This document shows positions 1 to 9,165 of a stretch of 64,000 nt of DNA, piece by piece. The first letter of the stretch is position 1, and each line of letters begins with the position of its first letter. The position numbers were made by a program, and so were the translations under genes. The notes beneath the pieces were generated by a model. The model saw only the letters and a list, made by a program, of their open reading frames with translations, was not told where the DNA came from and did no database searches. Source of the DNA: Pseudomonas sp. Root71 (lineage in GTDB: Bacteria; Pseudomonadota; Gammaproteobacteria; Pseudomonadales; Pseudomonadaceae). Where the stretch lies: assembly GCF_001429045.1 (NCBI RefSeq), contig NZ_LMHY01000003.1, positions 85,633 to 149,632 of the forward strand. The letters run 5' to 3'.

Positions 1-1386
1 AAGGGCACCTCGGAAACCCACCCCGAACTGTCGCCGACAGACGAATTTGCCAATTATGAAATCATGAATTTCCTGCTCGGCATCGACAACAGCACGTCGA
101 AAATCAATGGCAGTTACGTAAGGCAAGCCTGGCAAAACGGCATGGCTTTGCAGCAAGCCCGTGGATACAACCCCTACAAAATGGGCGTGGTCGGCGCCAG
201 CGACTCGCACAATGGGGTGATTCCTTATTCCCAAAGCTACAACTTCGGCTCCCACGGCTTTACCGACAGCACCCCGGCGGCGCGTCTTTCCGGCAAACAG
301 AACTCGGGGTTGATTGCCTTGCAAACCAGCACTTCCGGTCTGGCCGGTGTCTGGGCCGAAGAAAACACCCGCGAAGCGATCTTCGATGCCATGAAGCGCA
401 AAGAAGTCTATGGCACCAGCGGCGTGCGCATCCCCGTGCGCATGTTTGGTGGCTGGGGCTTCGACAGCGGTTTGTGGAATGAAAAAGACTGGGTGCATGC
501 GGCCTACGCCAAGGGCGTTCCCATGGGCGGCGACTTGCCGGCAAAACAGGGCAAACAGGCGCCGTCCTTCGTGGTGTGGGCGGTCAAGGATGTCGACGAT
601 GGCAACCTCGACCGAATCCAGATCATCAAGGGCTGGACCAAAAACGGCCAGACCTTCGAGAAGATCTACGACGTCGCCTGGTCCGGTGATCGCCAACCGG
701 ACCAGGCCACCGGCAAAATCCCACCGGTGGGTTCCACGGTCGATGTTTCCAAGGCGACTTACACCAATACCATTGGTGCCACCGAGCTGAAAAAAGTCTG
801 GGTCGATCCGGATTTCGATCCGGCCCAGCACGCGTTCTACTACGCCCGCGTGCTCCAGATTCCGACCCCGCGCTGGAGCACCTATGACGCGGCCAAGTTG
901 CAAGTGCCGCCACCGGCCGATGTCTCGGCCACCGTCCAGGAGCGTGCGTGGACTTCGCCGATCTGGTACACGCCGACCGTTGAGGACAGCAAGCTTGTCG
1001 CTGCTGGCAAAACCATCGACCAGCTGAAAAGCGAAGGCGCCAAAGCGCTCACTAACGAGCAGTTGCAAGCCTACGTGGTGGGTAAGACCATCAAGGTGCG
1101 CAATACCGTCACGGGCCAGACGTTCGAGATCGTCTATGGAACAGGAGGCCAACGCCTGGTCACCAGCGTCGATGGCAAGCCGCCTACGCAAGGGGAATAC
1201 CTGAACCTGCTGCATGACGGCCAGTTTGGCGTGCCGGCCAAATATGAAATCAAGGACGGGCATCTGGTGACAACACTCGGCGGTACGCCCTTCGAGGCCA
1301 CAGTATTCGAGCAAAACGGTAAATACATGGCGGTTCGCAGCAATGAGTTTGGCTATGTGAATTATGAAGTTGAGGAGGTCAAGTAG
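1..1386 (+). CDS. DUF3604 family protein, 5' end outside window
   Basis: The reading frame is open from the first base, so the true start lies upstream and only the last 461 codons are present. The frame enters with K-G-T-S-E-T-H-P-E-L, and the first internal Met is at position 64. The sequence is rich in aromatic and Gly/Asp loops typical of DUF3604 proteins, which are usually around 600-700 residues long; this leaves roughly the C-terminal two thirds. Family members are thought to be secreted or periplasmic and resemble metal-dependent hydrolases, but the substrate is unknown. The gene ends 94 bp before the stop of the convergent thiolase gene. Its link to the ferulate module is only by position. 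Family assignment is from overall resemblance. Confidence 0.75.
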   Translation, partial: KGTSETHPELSPTDEFANYEIMNFLLGIDNSTSKINGSYVRQAWQNGMALQQARGYNPYKMGVVGASDSHNGVIPYSQSYNFGSHGFTDSTPAARLSGKQNSGLIALQTSTSGLAGVWAEENTREAIFDAMKRKEVYGTSGVRIPVRMFGGWGFDSGLWNEKDWVHAAYAKGVPMGGDLPAKQGKQAPSFVVWAVKDVDDGNLDRIQIIKGWTKNGQTFEKIYDVAWSGDRQPDQATGKIPPVGSTVDVSKATYTNTIGATELKKVWVDPDFDPAQHAFYYARVLQIPTPRWSTYDAAKLQVPPPADVSATVQERAWTSPIWYTPTVEDSKLVAAGKTIDQLKSEGAKALTNEQLQAYVVGKTIKVRNTVTGQTFEIVYGTGGQRLVTSVDGKPPTQGEYLNLLHDGQFGVPAKYEIKDGHLVTTLGGTPFEATVFEQNGKYMAVRSNEFGYVNYEVEEVK

Positions 1387-1389
1387 CGT

Positions 1390-1406
1390 CGGGGCTGGAC
1401 GCCCCG
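1390..1406. terminator. short GC hairpin after DUF3604 gene
   Basis: CGGGGC and GCCCCG form a 6-bp stem with a 5-base loop just after the stop codon. There is no T-tract, so intrinsic termination is uncertain. It lies between convergent genes. Confidence 0.3.
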
Positions 1407-1479
1407 TTGCAGCAAGATCAATACCCTCACGAACCGTTCATTAGCGGACAACACAGGCTGTCCGCCAGCCGAGGAAATC

Positions 1480-2733
1480 TCAAGCACACCAGGCCGGGTT
1501 CTCTATCAATAGCGCCATGCCCTGCCCGCCGCCAACACAGGCCGCGGCGACGCCGTAACGCAGATTGTGCTCACGCAGTTGTCGGGCCAGGGTCAGCACC
1601 AGACGCAAGCCGCTGGCGGCCAAGGGGTGGCCAAGCGCCAACGAACCGCCCTGGACGTTCATACGCGAAGGGTCCAGTTCCAGTTCCTGAGCCACCGCCA
1701 AGACCTGGGCGGCCTGGGCTTCGTTGATTTCAAAGCGACCGATCTGCTCCAGGTTCAGGCCGCTGCGTTGCAACAGCAGGCGAATCGCCGGTGCCGGACC
1801 GATGCCCATGAACTCCGGCGCCACCCCGACCACCGCGCTGGCCCGCAGCAAGGCCAAGGGTGTATCCCGACAGGCCGAAGCGCGCCCGACCAGGGCAGCC
1901 GCCGCGCCATCAACCACCGCACAACTGTTGCCGGCGGTTTGCACCCCGTCTTCGTGCACGCTGCGCAACCGGGCCAACGCCGCGATGTCACCGGGTCGTG
2001 GGTGGCTGTCCTGACTCACCGTGGCGACACCGCGTGACAGGCGGATGCCCCGTGGCTGATAGCCTTGCAGTTCGAACACCTGATGCCCCACGGCAACGAT
2101 CTCGGGTGCCAGCCACCCCGCTTGTTGTGCCGCAAACGCCTGCTGATGACTGGCACAGGCGTAGGCGTCCACCGCTTCGCGACTCAGCCCATAACGCCGC
2201 GCCAGGTTGTCGGCGGTGGTGATCATGTCCACCCCGGGGGCCGGGTCGTACAAGGCTTCCCAGAGAAAATCCTTGAACTGCACTTGCGCGCCAAGGCGGA
2301 AGCCACCTCGATGGGTATAGGCCGCAATCGGATTGCGCGACATCGATTCGGTGGCCACGCACAGAGCCAATTGCACGCCGTCATCCAATTGCCTGGCGGC
2401 CTGGCGCAGCAGTTCGAAACCGGTGGCGCAGATGCGCTGCACCCCCAGTGCCGGTACCGACTGCGCCACGCCGCTGTAGAGGCCAATGTGCCGTGGCAGC
2501 AGGTAGGCATCGAAGCTGGCCTGGGCCATGGAGCCCGCCAGCACGCTGTCGACCGCCAGCGGATCGACTTGCGCGCGCGCCAGTACTTCGCGCCCGACCT
2601 TGATGCCCAGGTCGATCGGCGACACCTCGGCCAACGCCCCGCCGAGGTCCACCCACGGCGTGCGCACCGCATCGAAAATCGCCGCATCGGTAAAGGCCGA
2701 GTACTGCCCGCCGGTGTTCAGGACTTCGCTCAC
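1480..2733 (-). CDS. aat: thiolase family acyltransferase of the ferulate cluster
   Basis: A thiolase of about 417 residues. The active-site Cys lies in the Q-R-I-C-A-T-G segment; the usual motifs NEAQAA, GHPLAASGLR and the C-terminal CVGGGQG follow in order, so all catalytic loops are present. I chose the GTG at 2733-2731, which overlaps the stop of fcs in a GTGA arrangement and implies translational coupling; the longer frame to 2805 adds an Arg/Gly-rich stretch unlike thiolases. Genes of this kind (often called aat) accompany fcs-ech-vdh in Pseudomonas and were proposed for a beta-oxidation route of feruloyl-CoA. Ech already cleaves the side chain, so its need in this pathway is unclear. 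It is the last gene of the ech-vdh-fcs-aat series. Confidence 0.8.
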   Translation of the reverse strand: MSEVLNTGGQYSAFTDAAIFDAVRTPWVDLGGALAEVSPIDLGIKVGREVLARAQVDPLAVDSVLAGSMAQASFDAYLLPRHIGLYSGVAQSVPALGVQRICATGFELLRQAARQLDDGVQLALCVATESMSRNPIAAYTHRGGFRLGAQVQFKDFLWEALYDPAPGVDMITTADNLARRYGLSREAVDAYACASHQQAFAAQQAGWLAPEIVAVGHQVFELQGYQPRGIRLSRGVATVSQDSHPRPGDIAALARLRSVHEDGVQTAGNSCAVVDGAAAALVGRASACRDTPLALLRASAVVGVAPEFMGIGPAPAIRLLLQRSGLNLEQIGRFEINEAQAAQVLAVAQELELDPSRMNVQGGSLALGHPLAASGLRLVLTLARQLREHNLRYGVAAACVGGGQGMALLIENPAWCA

Positions 2734-4628
2734 GACTTCGCCCCGGCACGCAGGATGGCCGGATCGAGCCCGCGATACAGCGCCTCGACCTGCTCCGCGC
2801 GCCACTGCAATACCGCACGCTGATTGATCGAGCCCTTGTCGGTGATTTCACCCCGGTCGATAGACGCCGGCTCGTCGAGCAAGGCGATCCATTCCAGGCG
2901 ACTGGCATTGCCCGTGGCGTCGCGATTGAGTCGCTGCAACCAGCCGGCAAACCATTCGCGCACCGGCGCGCTGGCCAACACCTCGGTGTCACTGGCACTG
3001 GCCGCCAACCCTGATAGCCGTCGACATTCGAACATCCGCGCAAACACCAACGCGCCCAGGCATTCGCGATCCGGCGCGGTCACCACCAGGTCCTGGACAT
3101 AGGGCGAACCTTCGAGCACCGCACGACTGCGCAAGAGCCCGACGCTGACAAACACGCCGGATGACAATTTGAAATCTTCGGCGATACGCCCGTCGAACAT
3201 CAGCCCCAATTGCGGATCACGCGGGTCGGCGAGCTTGAGCGCATCGCCGGAACAGTAGAAGCCCTGCGGGTCGAACGCATCGAGCGTCTGCTGCGGTGAC
3301 CGCCAGTAGCCGGGCATGATGTGCGGCCCACGAAAGCGCCCTTCCAGCTTGCCGTCCACCGGCACCAGGCGCACCTCGCAACCGGGCGCCGGCAAGCCGA
3401 CATAACCGGCCATGGACAACGGCCCGGTGGTGAAGGTGCAGGACGGTGAAGCCTCGGTCATGCCGAGCCCGGCCATCATGCGGATACGCTCGCCGCAGTG
3501 CTGTTCGCTGATCCGGTCGAGGCGGTCCCAGACGCTTTGCGACAGACCGGCCGCAGCAAAGAAAAACAGGCTGATGCGCTTGAAAAAGATCTCCCGCAAC
3601 TCCGCGTCCTGCTCCAGTGCCGAGGCCAGTTCCTCCCAGCCCTTGGGCACGGTCAGGTAGGCGGTGGGCGACACTTCCTTGAGGTTACGCAGGGTCTGCG
3701 CGAAACCCTGCGCCGTGGGCTTGCCGTCGTCCAGGTAAAAGCTGCCACCGTTGTAGAGCACGATGCCGACGTTATGGCTGCCGCCGAAGGTGTGGTTCCA
3801 TGGCAGCCAGTCCACCAGCACCGGCGGTTCTTCGCCGAACACCGGAAACGTCTGCAACAGCATCTGTTGGTTAGAGCACAGCATGCGCTGGGTGGTGATC
3901 ACCGCCTTGGGCAGTTTGGTCGAGCCAGAGGTGAACAGGAACTTGGCGATGCTGTCCGGCCCCGTGCCGGCAAACGCGGCTTCGGCCTCGGCCCCGCCCG
4001 GCTGCTCAAGCAGGCTGGCAAAGCTGACCTGGTTACGCCCGGCGATTTGGCCACGGACGGTGATCAATGGCGTTTGGGCCGGCAGCACCGCCTCGATGGC
4101 GCGTTGGTAGGCCGCGGCGTCACTGACAAACACCAGGCCGGGCTGCAGCAGCTCGCAGACGTGACGCAGCTTGGCGAAATCCTGGGACAACAGCGAATAG
4201 GCCGGCGATACCGGGCAGTAGGGAATGCCCGCGTACAGGGCACCGAACGCCAGTTGCAAATGTTCGATGTCGTTGCCCGAAAGCAGCACCAACGGTTTCT
4301 CTGCGCACAGCCCGTAACTCAATAAGCGCTGGGCAATGGCGCGAACGCTGTCGAGCATCTCGGCATAGCTGACCCGGCGCCACTCACCGTCGGCCTGGCG
4401 GGCGGCAATGAAAGTCTGCTCGGGACGCACCCGGGCCCAATGCACCAGACGGTCAAGCAGGCGCGGCGGATACTCGGCCAATGGCTCCAGGGAACGCATG
4501 TGCAATGCGCCCTGCCGCTCTGTCACCTCGACCGCGGCGCGACCGATGGACACGTGGCGGTAGCGCGGCGCGCCGGCCTCGGTGTGGGGTTGCGATCTGA
4601 ATTCGGAACTCACGTGCTTGTTCTCCAT
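2730..4628 (-). CDS. fcs: feruloyl-CoA synthetase
   Basis: An AMP-forming acyl-CoA synthetase of 632 residues. The P-loop-like motif FLFTSGSTKLPKAV is near residue 220, followed by WLPWNHTFGG, the adenylate-binding GLGMTEASP region and the Y-C-S-G-D motif. It converts ferulate, coumarate or caffeate to the CoA thioester, the first step before Ech. The ATG at 4628 has no clear Shine-Dalgarno sequence and follows directly on a 9-bp stem hairpin. A GTG at 4613 has GGAG nine bases upstream, and the Met 44 residues in would give a 589-residue protein, so the start is uncertain. The first 40 residues look poorly conserved. The gap to vdh is 75 bp and contains the hairpin and an A-rich CA motif. Confidence 0.9.
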   Translation of the reverse strand: MENKHVSSEFRSQPHTEAGAPRYRHVSIGRAAVEVTERQGALHMRSLEPLAEYPPRLLDRLVHWARVRPEQTFIAARQADGEWRRVSYAEMLDSVRAIAQRLLSYGLCAEKPLVLLSGNDIEHLQLAFGALYAGIPYCPVSPAYSLLSQDFAKLRHVCELLQPGLVFVSDAAAYQRAIEAVLPAQTPLITVRGQIAGRNQVSFASLLEQPGGAEAEAAFAGTGPDSIAKFLFTSGSTKLPKAVITTQRMLCSNQQMLLQTFPVFGEEPPVLVDWLPWNHTFGGSHNVGIVLYNGGSFYLDDGKPTAQGFAQTLRNLKEVSPTAYLTVPKGWEELASALEQDAELREIFFKRISLFFFAAAGLSQSVWDRLDRISEQHCGERIRMMAGLGMTEASPSCTFTTGPLSMAGYVGLPAPGCEVRLVPVDGKLEGRFRGPHIMPGYWRSPQQTLDAFDPQGFYCSGDALKLADPRDPQLGLMFDGRIAEDFKLSSGVFVSVGLLRSRAVLEGSPYVQDLVVTAPDRECLGALVFARMFECRRLSGLAASASDTEVLASAPVREWFAGWLQRLNRDATGNASRLEWIALLDEPASIDRGEITDKGSINQRAVLQWRAEQVEALYRGLDPAILRAGAKS

Positions 4629-4636
4629 CAAGGCAC

Positions 4637-4673
4637 GCTACCACCAAGCCGCACGAATGGGTATGGTGGTAGC
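4637..4673 (-). promoter_or_regulatory. leader hairpin immediately upstream of fcs
   Basis: GCTACCACC (4637-4645) and GGTGGTAGC (4665-4673) form a perfect 9-bp stem ending eight bases before the fcs ATG. Upstream in the vdh-fcs spacer is an AATAACAA/AATAAAAA-type A-rich run (about 4681-4695, read on the minus strand) matching the Hfq/Crc AAnAAnAA rule. It could be an mRNA processing or translation-control element; no T-tract follows, so it is not a simple terminator. Confidence 0.45.
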
Positions 4674-4703
4674 TGCAGCCTTTTTTATTGTTATTTCTGC
4701 GGT

Positions 4704-6152
4704 TCAGATCGGGTAATGCCGTGGTCCATGCTGCAAGGTGACCCAGCGCAACTGAGTGAAATGCTCGATGGATGCCTTGCCGCCAAAGCTGCCGTAGCCG
4801 CTGGACTTGACCCCGCCGAAGGGCATTTGCGCTTCGTCGTGCACGGTCGGGCCATTGATATGGCAGATGCCCGACTCGACCCGTTGGGCCAGCGCCAGGG
4901 CACGCCCGGTATCACGGCTGAAGATCGCCGCCGACAACCCGAACTCGGAATCGTTGGCCAGACGCAACAACGCTTCATCGCCATCACCACGCAACAACAC
5001 CGCTACCGGGCCGAAGGACTCTTCGCGGTACAGGCGCATGCTCTCGTTGACACCATCGAGCAGGGTCGGCTGCAAAATGCTGCCTTCCAGTTGCCCGCCA
5101 ATCACCAGCCGCGCGCCCTTGGCGACGGCATCATCGATCAGCGACTTGATGCGCGTGCCGGCACTGGCATCGACCAGCGAACCGAGCACTGAATCCGTCG
5201 CCGCAGGATCACCGGCGCGCAAGGTCTCGACCTTGGCCGCCAGTTTGGCGACGAAGGCATCGGCAACCTTGGCATCGACGATCAGCCGTTCAGTGGACAT
5301 GCAGATCTGGCCCTGATTGAAATACGCGCCAAAGGCTGCCGCCGCCACCGCTGCATCCAGGTCGGCATCATCGAGCACCAGCAACGGCGCCTTGCCGCCC
5401 AGCTCCAGCAGCGCCGGTTTGAGGTGACGCGCCGAGAGCTCACCAACGATGCGCCCGACATGGGTCGAACCGGTGAAGTTGACCCGCCGCACCGCCGGGT
5501 TGGCGATCAGCCGCTCGACAATCGCCGGGGCATCGGCCGGGGCATTACTGATGACGTTGACCACGCCATCGCCCAATCCGGCATCCTGCAAGACCAGGCC
5601 GATCAGGCGGTGTGCCGCCGGGCTCAGCTCCGAAGCCTTGAGCACCACGGTATTGCCGCACGCCAGCGGCATGGCGATGGCGCGGGTGGCGAGAATCACC
5701 GGGGCGTTCCACGGGGCAATGCCCAACACCACACCGCAGGGTTGGCGCAGGGCCATGGCAAAACTGCCCGGCACATCCGAAGGGATGACTTCGCCATTGA
5801 TCTGGGTGGTCATCGACGCCGCTTCACGCAGCATGTTGGCCGCCAGCCGCACGTTGAAACCGTACCAGTTGGCCATGGCCCCGGTTTCGCCAGCCGCAGC
5901 AATGAACTCGTCGCTGCGCGCCTGCAACTGCTCGGCGGCCTTGAGCAAACGGGTGCGACGTTCATTGGGCGCCAGGGCGGCCCAGGCGGGAAACGCTGCC
6001 TGGGCCGCAGCCACCGCGGCATCGGCATCTTCCAGGGTGGCGGCGGCTACCCGCGATACCACTTCACCGGTCACCGGGTTGCGGCGTTCGAAGGTCCGAC
6101 CGTCGCGGGCAGGCAGCGACTGGCCGCCAATCAGCAGGGGCACGTCCAGCAT
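4704..6152 (-). CDS. vdh: vanillin dehydrogenase
   Basis: An aldehyde dehydrogenase of 482 residues, the usual size for the family. The NAD-fold motif FTGSTHVGR, the general-base Glu in LELGGKAP and the catalytic Cys in FNQGQICMST are all visible. It oxidises vanillin (or 4-hydroxybenzaldehyde, protocatechualdehyde) to the acid. The start ATG has GAGGAAT eight bases upstream. It lies 83 bp after ech and 75 bp before fcs, in the same direction, consistent with one transcript. The preference for vanillin is inferred from the neighbours. Confidence 0.92.
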   Translation of the reverse strand: MLDVPLLIGGQSLPARDGRTFERRNPVTGEVVSRVAAATLEDADAAVAAAQAAFPAWAALAPNERRTRLLKAAEQLQARSDEFIAAAGETGAMANWYGFNVRLAANMLREAASMTTQINGEVIPSDVPGSFAMALRQPCGVVLGIAPWNAPVILATRAIAMPLACGNTVVLKASELSPAAHRLIGLVLQDAGLGDGVVNVISNAPADAPAIVERLIANPAVRRVNFTGSTHVGRIVGELSARHLKPALLELGGKAPLLVLDDADLDAAVAAAAFGAYFNQGQICMSTERLIVDAKVADAFVAKLAAKVETLRAGDPAATDSVLGSLVDASAGTRIKSLIDDAVAKGARLVIGGQLEGSILQPTLLDGVNESMRLYREESFGPVAVLLRGDGDEALLRLANDSEFGLSAAIFSRDTGRALALAQRVESGICHINGPTVHDEAQMPFGGVKSSGYGSFGGKASIEHFTQLRWVTLQHGPRHYPI

Positions 6153-6235
6153 GGTGATTCCTCTTTATTGTCTTTATCGGGAATACAGTCGAGCGATACA
6201 GAGCGCCGGGGCAGACATGCACCCGGCGATCAGTC

Positions 6236-7066
6236 TCAGCGCTTGTAGGCCTGCAGACCGGGCTTGATGCTCTTGTCGTCGAGGAACTGCTTCATGCCCT
6301 GTTCGCGACCACCTTCGGTGTCGAGCAGGCGCGACTGGTCGAGCTTGGCGTACAGGTAGTCCTCGTTCTGCTCCCAGGTCAGCTCGCGGCAGCGCTTGAA
6401 GCCATGCTTGGCCGCACGCAGCACCACCGGGTTTTTCTCCAGCAGGTTGCGCGCCAGATCCACGGTGACTTCACGCAGTTGCGCCAGGGGCACGCTTTCG
6501 TTGACCAGGCCCATCTCGGCGGCTTTCTGCCCACCGAAGGTCTTGCCGGTCATGATGTAGTACAGCGATTGACGGTGGCCCACGGTGTCGGCCATGGCCT
6601 TGCTCACCAGGTTGCCCGGCGGGATGCCCCAGTTGATTTCCGAGAGGCCGAAGGTTGCTTCATCGGCGCAGATCGCCAGGTCACAGGCCACCAGCGGACT
6701 GAAGCCGCCACCGAAGCACCAGCCGTTGACCATGGCGATGGTTGGCTTGGCGTACATGCGCAACAGTTTCCATTGCCATTGCGAGGCTTCGCGGCGGATT
6801 TTTTCCTGGAGGATCTCCGGGCCCGCGTCCACTTCGCGAAAGTACTCCTTGAGGTCCATGCCCGCGGTCCAGGCGTCACCGGCACCGGTCAGCACCAACA
6901 CGCCGGCCGCCGGGTCCTGCTCCAGGGTTTCCAGCACATCGATCATTTCCCGGTTGAGCGTCGGGCTCATGGCGTTGCGTTTTTCCGGGCGATTGAGGAT
7001 GACCCAGGCGATGCCTTCTTCGATCTCGACCTTGACGGTTGTCCAGCGACCTTCGTAATTGCTCAT
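6236..7066 (-). CDS. ech: hydroxycinnamoyl-CoA hydratase-lyase (feruloyl-CoA hydratase/aldolase)
   Basis: A crotonase-fold enzyme of 276 residues that closely resembles the known Pseudomonas hydroxycinnamoyl-CoA hydratase-lyase. It hydrates feruloyl-CoA and splits it to vanillin and acetyl-CoA. The oxyanion-hole segments TAGMDLKEYF and WCFGGGFSPL are present, and the active-site Glu lies in FGLSEINWGIPPG. A Tyr-rich C-terminus follows. It is the first gene of the ech-vdh-fcs-aat series; the intergenic region to the divergent MarR gene holds the likely promoter. AAGAACAA (7079-7086, minus strand) precedes the start and fits an Hfq/Crc site. Confidence 0.95.
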   Translation of the reverse strand: MSNYEGRWTTVKVEIEEGIAWVILNRPEKRNAMSPTLNREMIDVLETLEQDPAAGVLVLTGAGDAWTAGMDLKEYFREVDAGPEILQEKIRREASQWQWKLLRMYAKPTIAMVNGWCFGGGFSPLVACDLAICADEATFGLSEINWGIPPGNLVSKAMADTVGHRQSLYYIMTGKTFGGQKAAEMGLVNESVPLAQLREVTVDLARNLLEKNPVVLRAAKHGFKRCRELTWEQNEDYLYAKLDQSRLLDTEGGREQGMKQFLDDKSIKPGLQAYKR

Positions 7067-7078
7067 GGCGATGCTCTC

Positions 7079-7086
7079 TTGTTCTT
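7079..7086 (-). promoter_or_regulatory. CA motif (Hfq/Crc-type) before ech
   Basis: AAGAACAA on the minus strand lies 13 bases upstream of the ech start and fits AAnAAnAA, the sequence bound by Hfq with Crc during catabolite repression in Pseudomonas. Confidence 0.45.
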
Positions 7087-7120
7087 GGCTTGAAGATGAC
7101 TGGAAATTAAAGGAGCGATT

Positions 7121-7139
7121 TAGTTATGTCAATTAACTA
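7121..7139. promoter_or_regulatory. inverted repeat, candidate MarR operator between ech and regulator
   Basis: TAGTTA-7 bases-TAACTA is a perfect dyad in an AT-rich stretch that continues with ATTAATCTAATTAA to about 7156. It lies 55 bp upstream of ech and 140 bp upstream of the MarR gene, where a repressor would control the divergent promoters. MarR-type FerR/FerC proteins are known to repress ferulate genes and to be released by hydroxycinnamoyl-CoA; the link to this site is inference. Confidence 0.5.
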
Positions 7140-7280
7140 TTAATCTAATTAACCATTTTTTTATCTACCCGCAAATATCCTTCCACCCCATCGCGGTGAA
7201 CGACGGGCATAGCTATCAGCGGCCAACCCCGGCAAACTAGATACACTTGTTAACCTCCACCTCTTCAGGATTCACCCGCA

Positions 7281-7769
7281 ATGGCCAAGCCCTCTCCCCT
7301 CGCCGACCAGAGCGAGTCCCCGTCCGCCACCGCCGAGCTGCAGGCACCGCTGGATTCGGCACTGGATGACCTGATCGGCTACGCGATGCGGCGCGCCCAA
7401 CTCAAGCTGTTCCAGAACCTGATCGGTCGCCTGTCAGCCCACGACCTGCGCCCCGCGCAGTTCTCGGCCCTGGCGATCATCGACCAGAATCCGGGGCTGA
7501 TGCAGGCCGACCTGGCCCGGGCCCTGGCCATCGAGCCGCCGCAGGTGGTGCCGCTGCTCAATAAACTGGAAAGCCGCGCGCTGGCGGTGCGGGTGCGTTG
7601 CAAGCCGGACAAACGCTCCTACGGGATCTTCCTGAGCAAGACCGGCGAAACTTTGCTCAAGGAGCTCAAGCAAATCGCCGCGCAAAGCGATTTCGACTCC
7701 ACGTCAGCGCTGACCGGCGGGGAACGCGAAGAACTGCTGCGCCTGCTCAAGAAGGTTTATCAGGACTGA
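7281..7769 (+). CDS. MarR family regulator of hydroxycinnamate catabolism
   Basis: A 162-residue MarR-type regulator, divergent from ech. The winged-helix core runs from about residue 50 to 130: LRPAQFSALAIIDQNPGLMQADLARALAIEPPQVVPLLNKLE corresponds to helices 2-4 with the recognition helix, and RVRCKPDKRSYGIFLS is the wing. The Ala/Ser-rich first 25 residues look disordered. By position it should be the FerR-like repressor of the ech operon, probably sensing feruloyl-CoA. Its gene converges on the porin gene. Confidence 0.85.
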   Translation: MAKPSPLADQSESPSATAELQAPLDSALDDLIGYAMRRAQLKLFQNLIGRLSAHDLRPAQFSALAIIDQNPGLMQADLARALAIEPPQVVPLLNKLESRALAVRVRCKPDKRSYGIFLSKTGETLLKELKQIAAQSDFDSTSALTGGEREELLRLLKKVYQD

Positions 7770-7779
7770 ACGCGTTATG

Positions 7780-7807
7780 CCGGCACACCCCCGAGGGGTG
7801 GCCGGCC
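7780..7807. terminator. hairpin between convergent MarR and porin genes
   Basis: GCCGGC-A-CACCCC pairs with GGGGTG-GCCGGC around a CGA loop, giving a 12-bp stem with one bulged A. There is no T-tract, but the position between two converging genes favours a bidirectional terminator. Confidence 0.5.
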
Positions 7808-7829
7808 AGGAACATCGAGCAACTTGGCG

Positions 7830-9152
7830 TTACCAGATAGGCAAGGTGTAGAGCACCTGGAACCGGGTCTGGTTTTCGTCACGAAAGGCCGTACCGCTCG
7901 GGAAGTCGTTGCGATAGATCGCCTTGCGCGCCAACAGCCCGACGTTTTTCAGCGGACCGCTCTGAATCACATAACCCAGTTCCATCTGGAATTCGCGCTC
8001 TTTGCGGTCCTCGGCGTTGAAGGCGGCCAGCTCAATGTTGTCGCCGCGCACGTAACGCAACCTTCCCTTCAAGCCGGGCACCCCGGACGCGACGAAGTCG
8101 TAGTCATAGATCGCTTGCCAGGTGCGCTCCTTGGCGTTGAGAAAATCCGAAGCCATGGTCTGTTCGCTCATGCCCATCAACTCCGTGCCGGAGATGTAGG
8201 GCGTCGCCGTGTCGCCGCTGGAATGCATGTAGCCGAGGCTCACACGGTGCCCGCCGAGGCGGTAGCCGAACAATGCCGAGAGGTTGCGGTTGTCCACCTC
8301 ACCCGCTTTGGCGGCGCCATCCTCACGGCTGAAAAAACTGCGCAAGTCACTGGTGAACACACCGTCGCCGAGCGGCAGGTTGTGCAGCAGCGCCAGGGTG
8401 TCCTGTTGGTACAACTCGGCCACCTCCGCATGGTAGGCGCGCAGACTGAGTTCTTTGTTGACCTGATAATCGCCCCCCACGTACGCCAGATGCGAGGTCG
8501 TGGCGGCGCCGTTGAATCGCCGGTTTGGCGTGGCGATACTCATGGCCTGATAGTCCGTGGAATCGCGCTTGTTGATGCGGTCGATGTAGCCGGTGTTGAG
8601 GGTCAGGCCATCGAAATCTTTGGAACTGAGGGTCGTGCCGCGAAAGGTCTGTGGCAACAGTCGCGATGGGCTGGCGAAAGCGAACGGCAGGAAAATCGAG
8701 ACATCGCCGCTCTTCACCGTGGATTGGGCAAATCTTAGTTTGGCTGTCGGGGCGAGCCGTGAATATTCATCCGCCGCGCGCTTGTCGCTGGCCGACACCG
8801 GCAACAACTCGGTGCCGCTGCGATGCGGCGCGGAGTCGAGCTTGACCCCCAGCAACCCGCGAACGTCCAGACCGAAACCCACAACCCCTTCGGTAAACCC
8901 CGACTCCATGCCAAGGATGAACCCCTGGGCCCACTCCCGCGCAGCAGACTTGGCCCCGCCATCCTTGTAGTCACGGTCCATGTAGTAATTGCGCAGGGTC
9001 AAGTTTGCGTGACTGTCCTCGATAAACCCCTCGGCCCGCAGCTCAGAGGGCAGAACGCTGACGCCTAGCAGTGCCACGACCCACCCTGGATGGACACTGC
9101 AGACGCAGGGAAGTGACGCTACGGAACCGCTGTTCATAGGGCGTTTTGGCAT
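7830..9152 (-). CDS. OprD family outer-membrane porin
   Basis: A 440-residue OprD-type porin. After a signal peptide ending near LRA-EGF it shows the usual opening F-I-E-D-S-H-A-N-L-T-L-R-N-Y-Y and alternating beta-strand pattern, ending in the aromatic YTLPIW typical of the last outer-membrane strand. Such porins (VanP-like) admit aromatic acids. It sits between the ferulate genes and the divergent MFS carrier, so uptake of ferulate or vanillate is likely. The Met at 9137 is an alternative start. A CA motif with AACAACAATAAAAA precedes the start on the minus strand. Confidence 0.85.
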   Translation of the reverse strand: MPKRPMNSGSVASLPCVCSVHPGWVVALLGVSVLPSELRAEGFIEDSHANLTLRNYYMDRDYKDGGAKSAAREWAQGFILGMESGFTEGVVGFGLDVRGLLGVKLDSAPHRSGTELLPVSASDKRAADEYSRLAPTAKLRFAQSTVKSGDVSIFLPFAFASPSRLLPQTFRGTTLSSKDFDGLTLNTGYIDRINKRDSTDYQAMSIATPNRRFNGAATTSHLAYVGGDYQVNKELSLRAYHAEVAELYQQDTLALLHNLPLGDGVFTSDLRSFFSREDGAAKAGEVDNRNLSALFGYRLGGHRVSLGYMHSSGDTATPYISGTELMGMSEQTMASDFLNAKERTWQAIYDYDFVASGVPGLKGRLRYVRGDNIELAAFNAEDRKEREFQMELGYVIQSGPLKNVGLLARKAIYRNDFPSGTAFRDENQTRFQVLYTLPIW

Positions 9153-9165
9153 GTTCGATGTCCAC

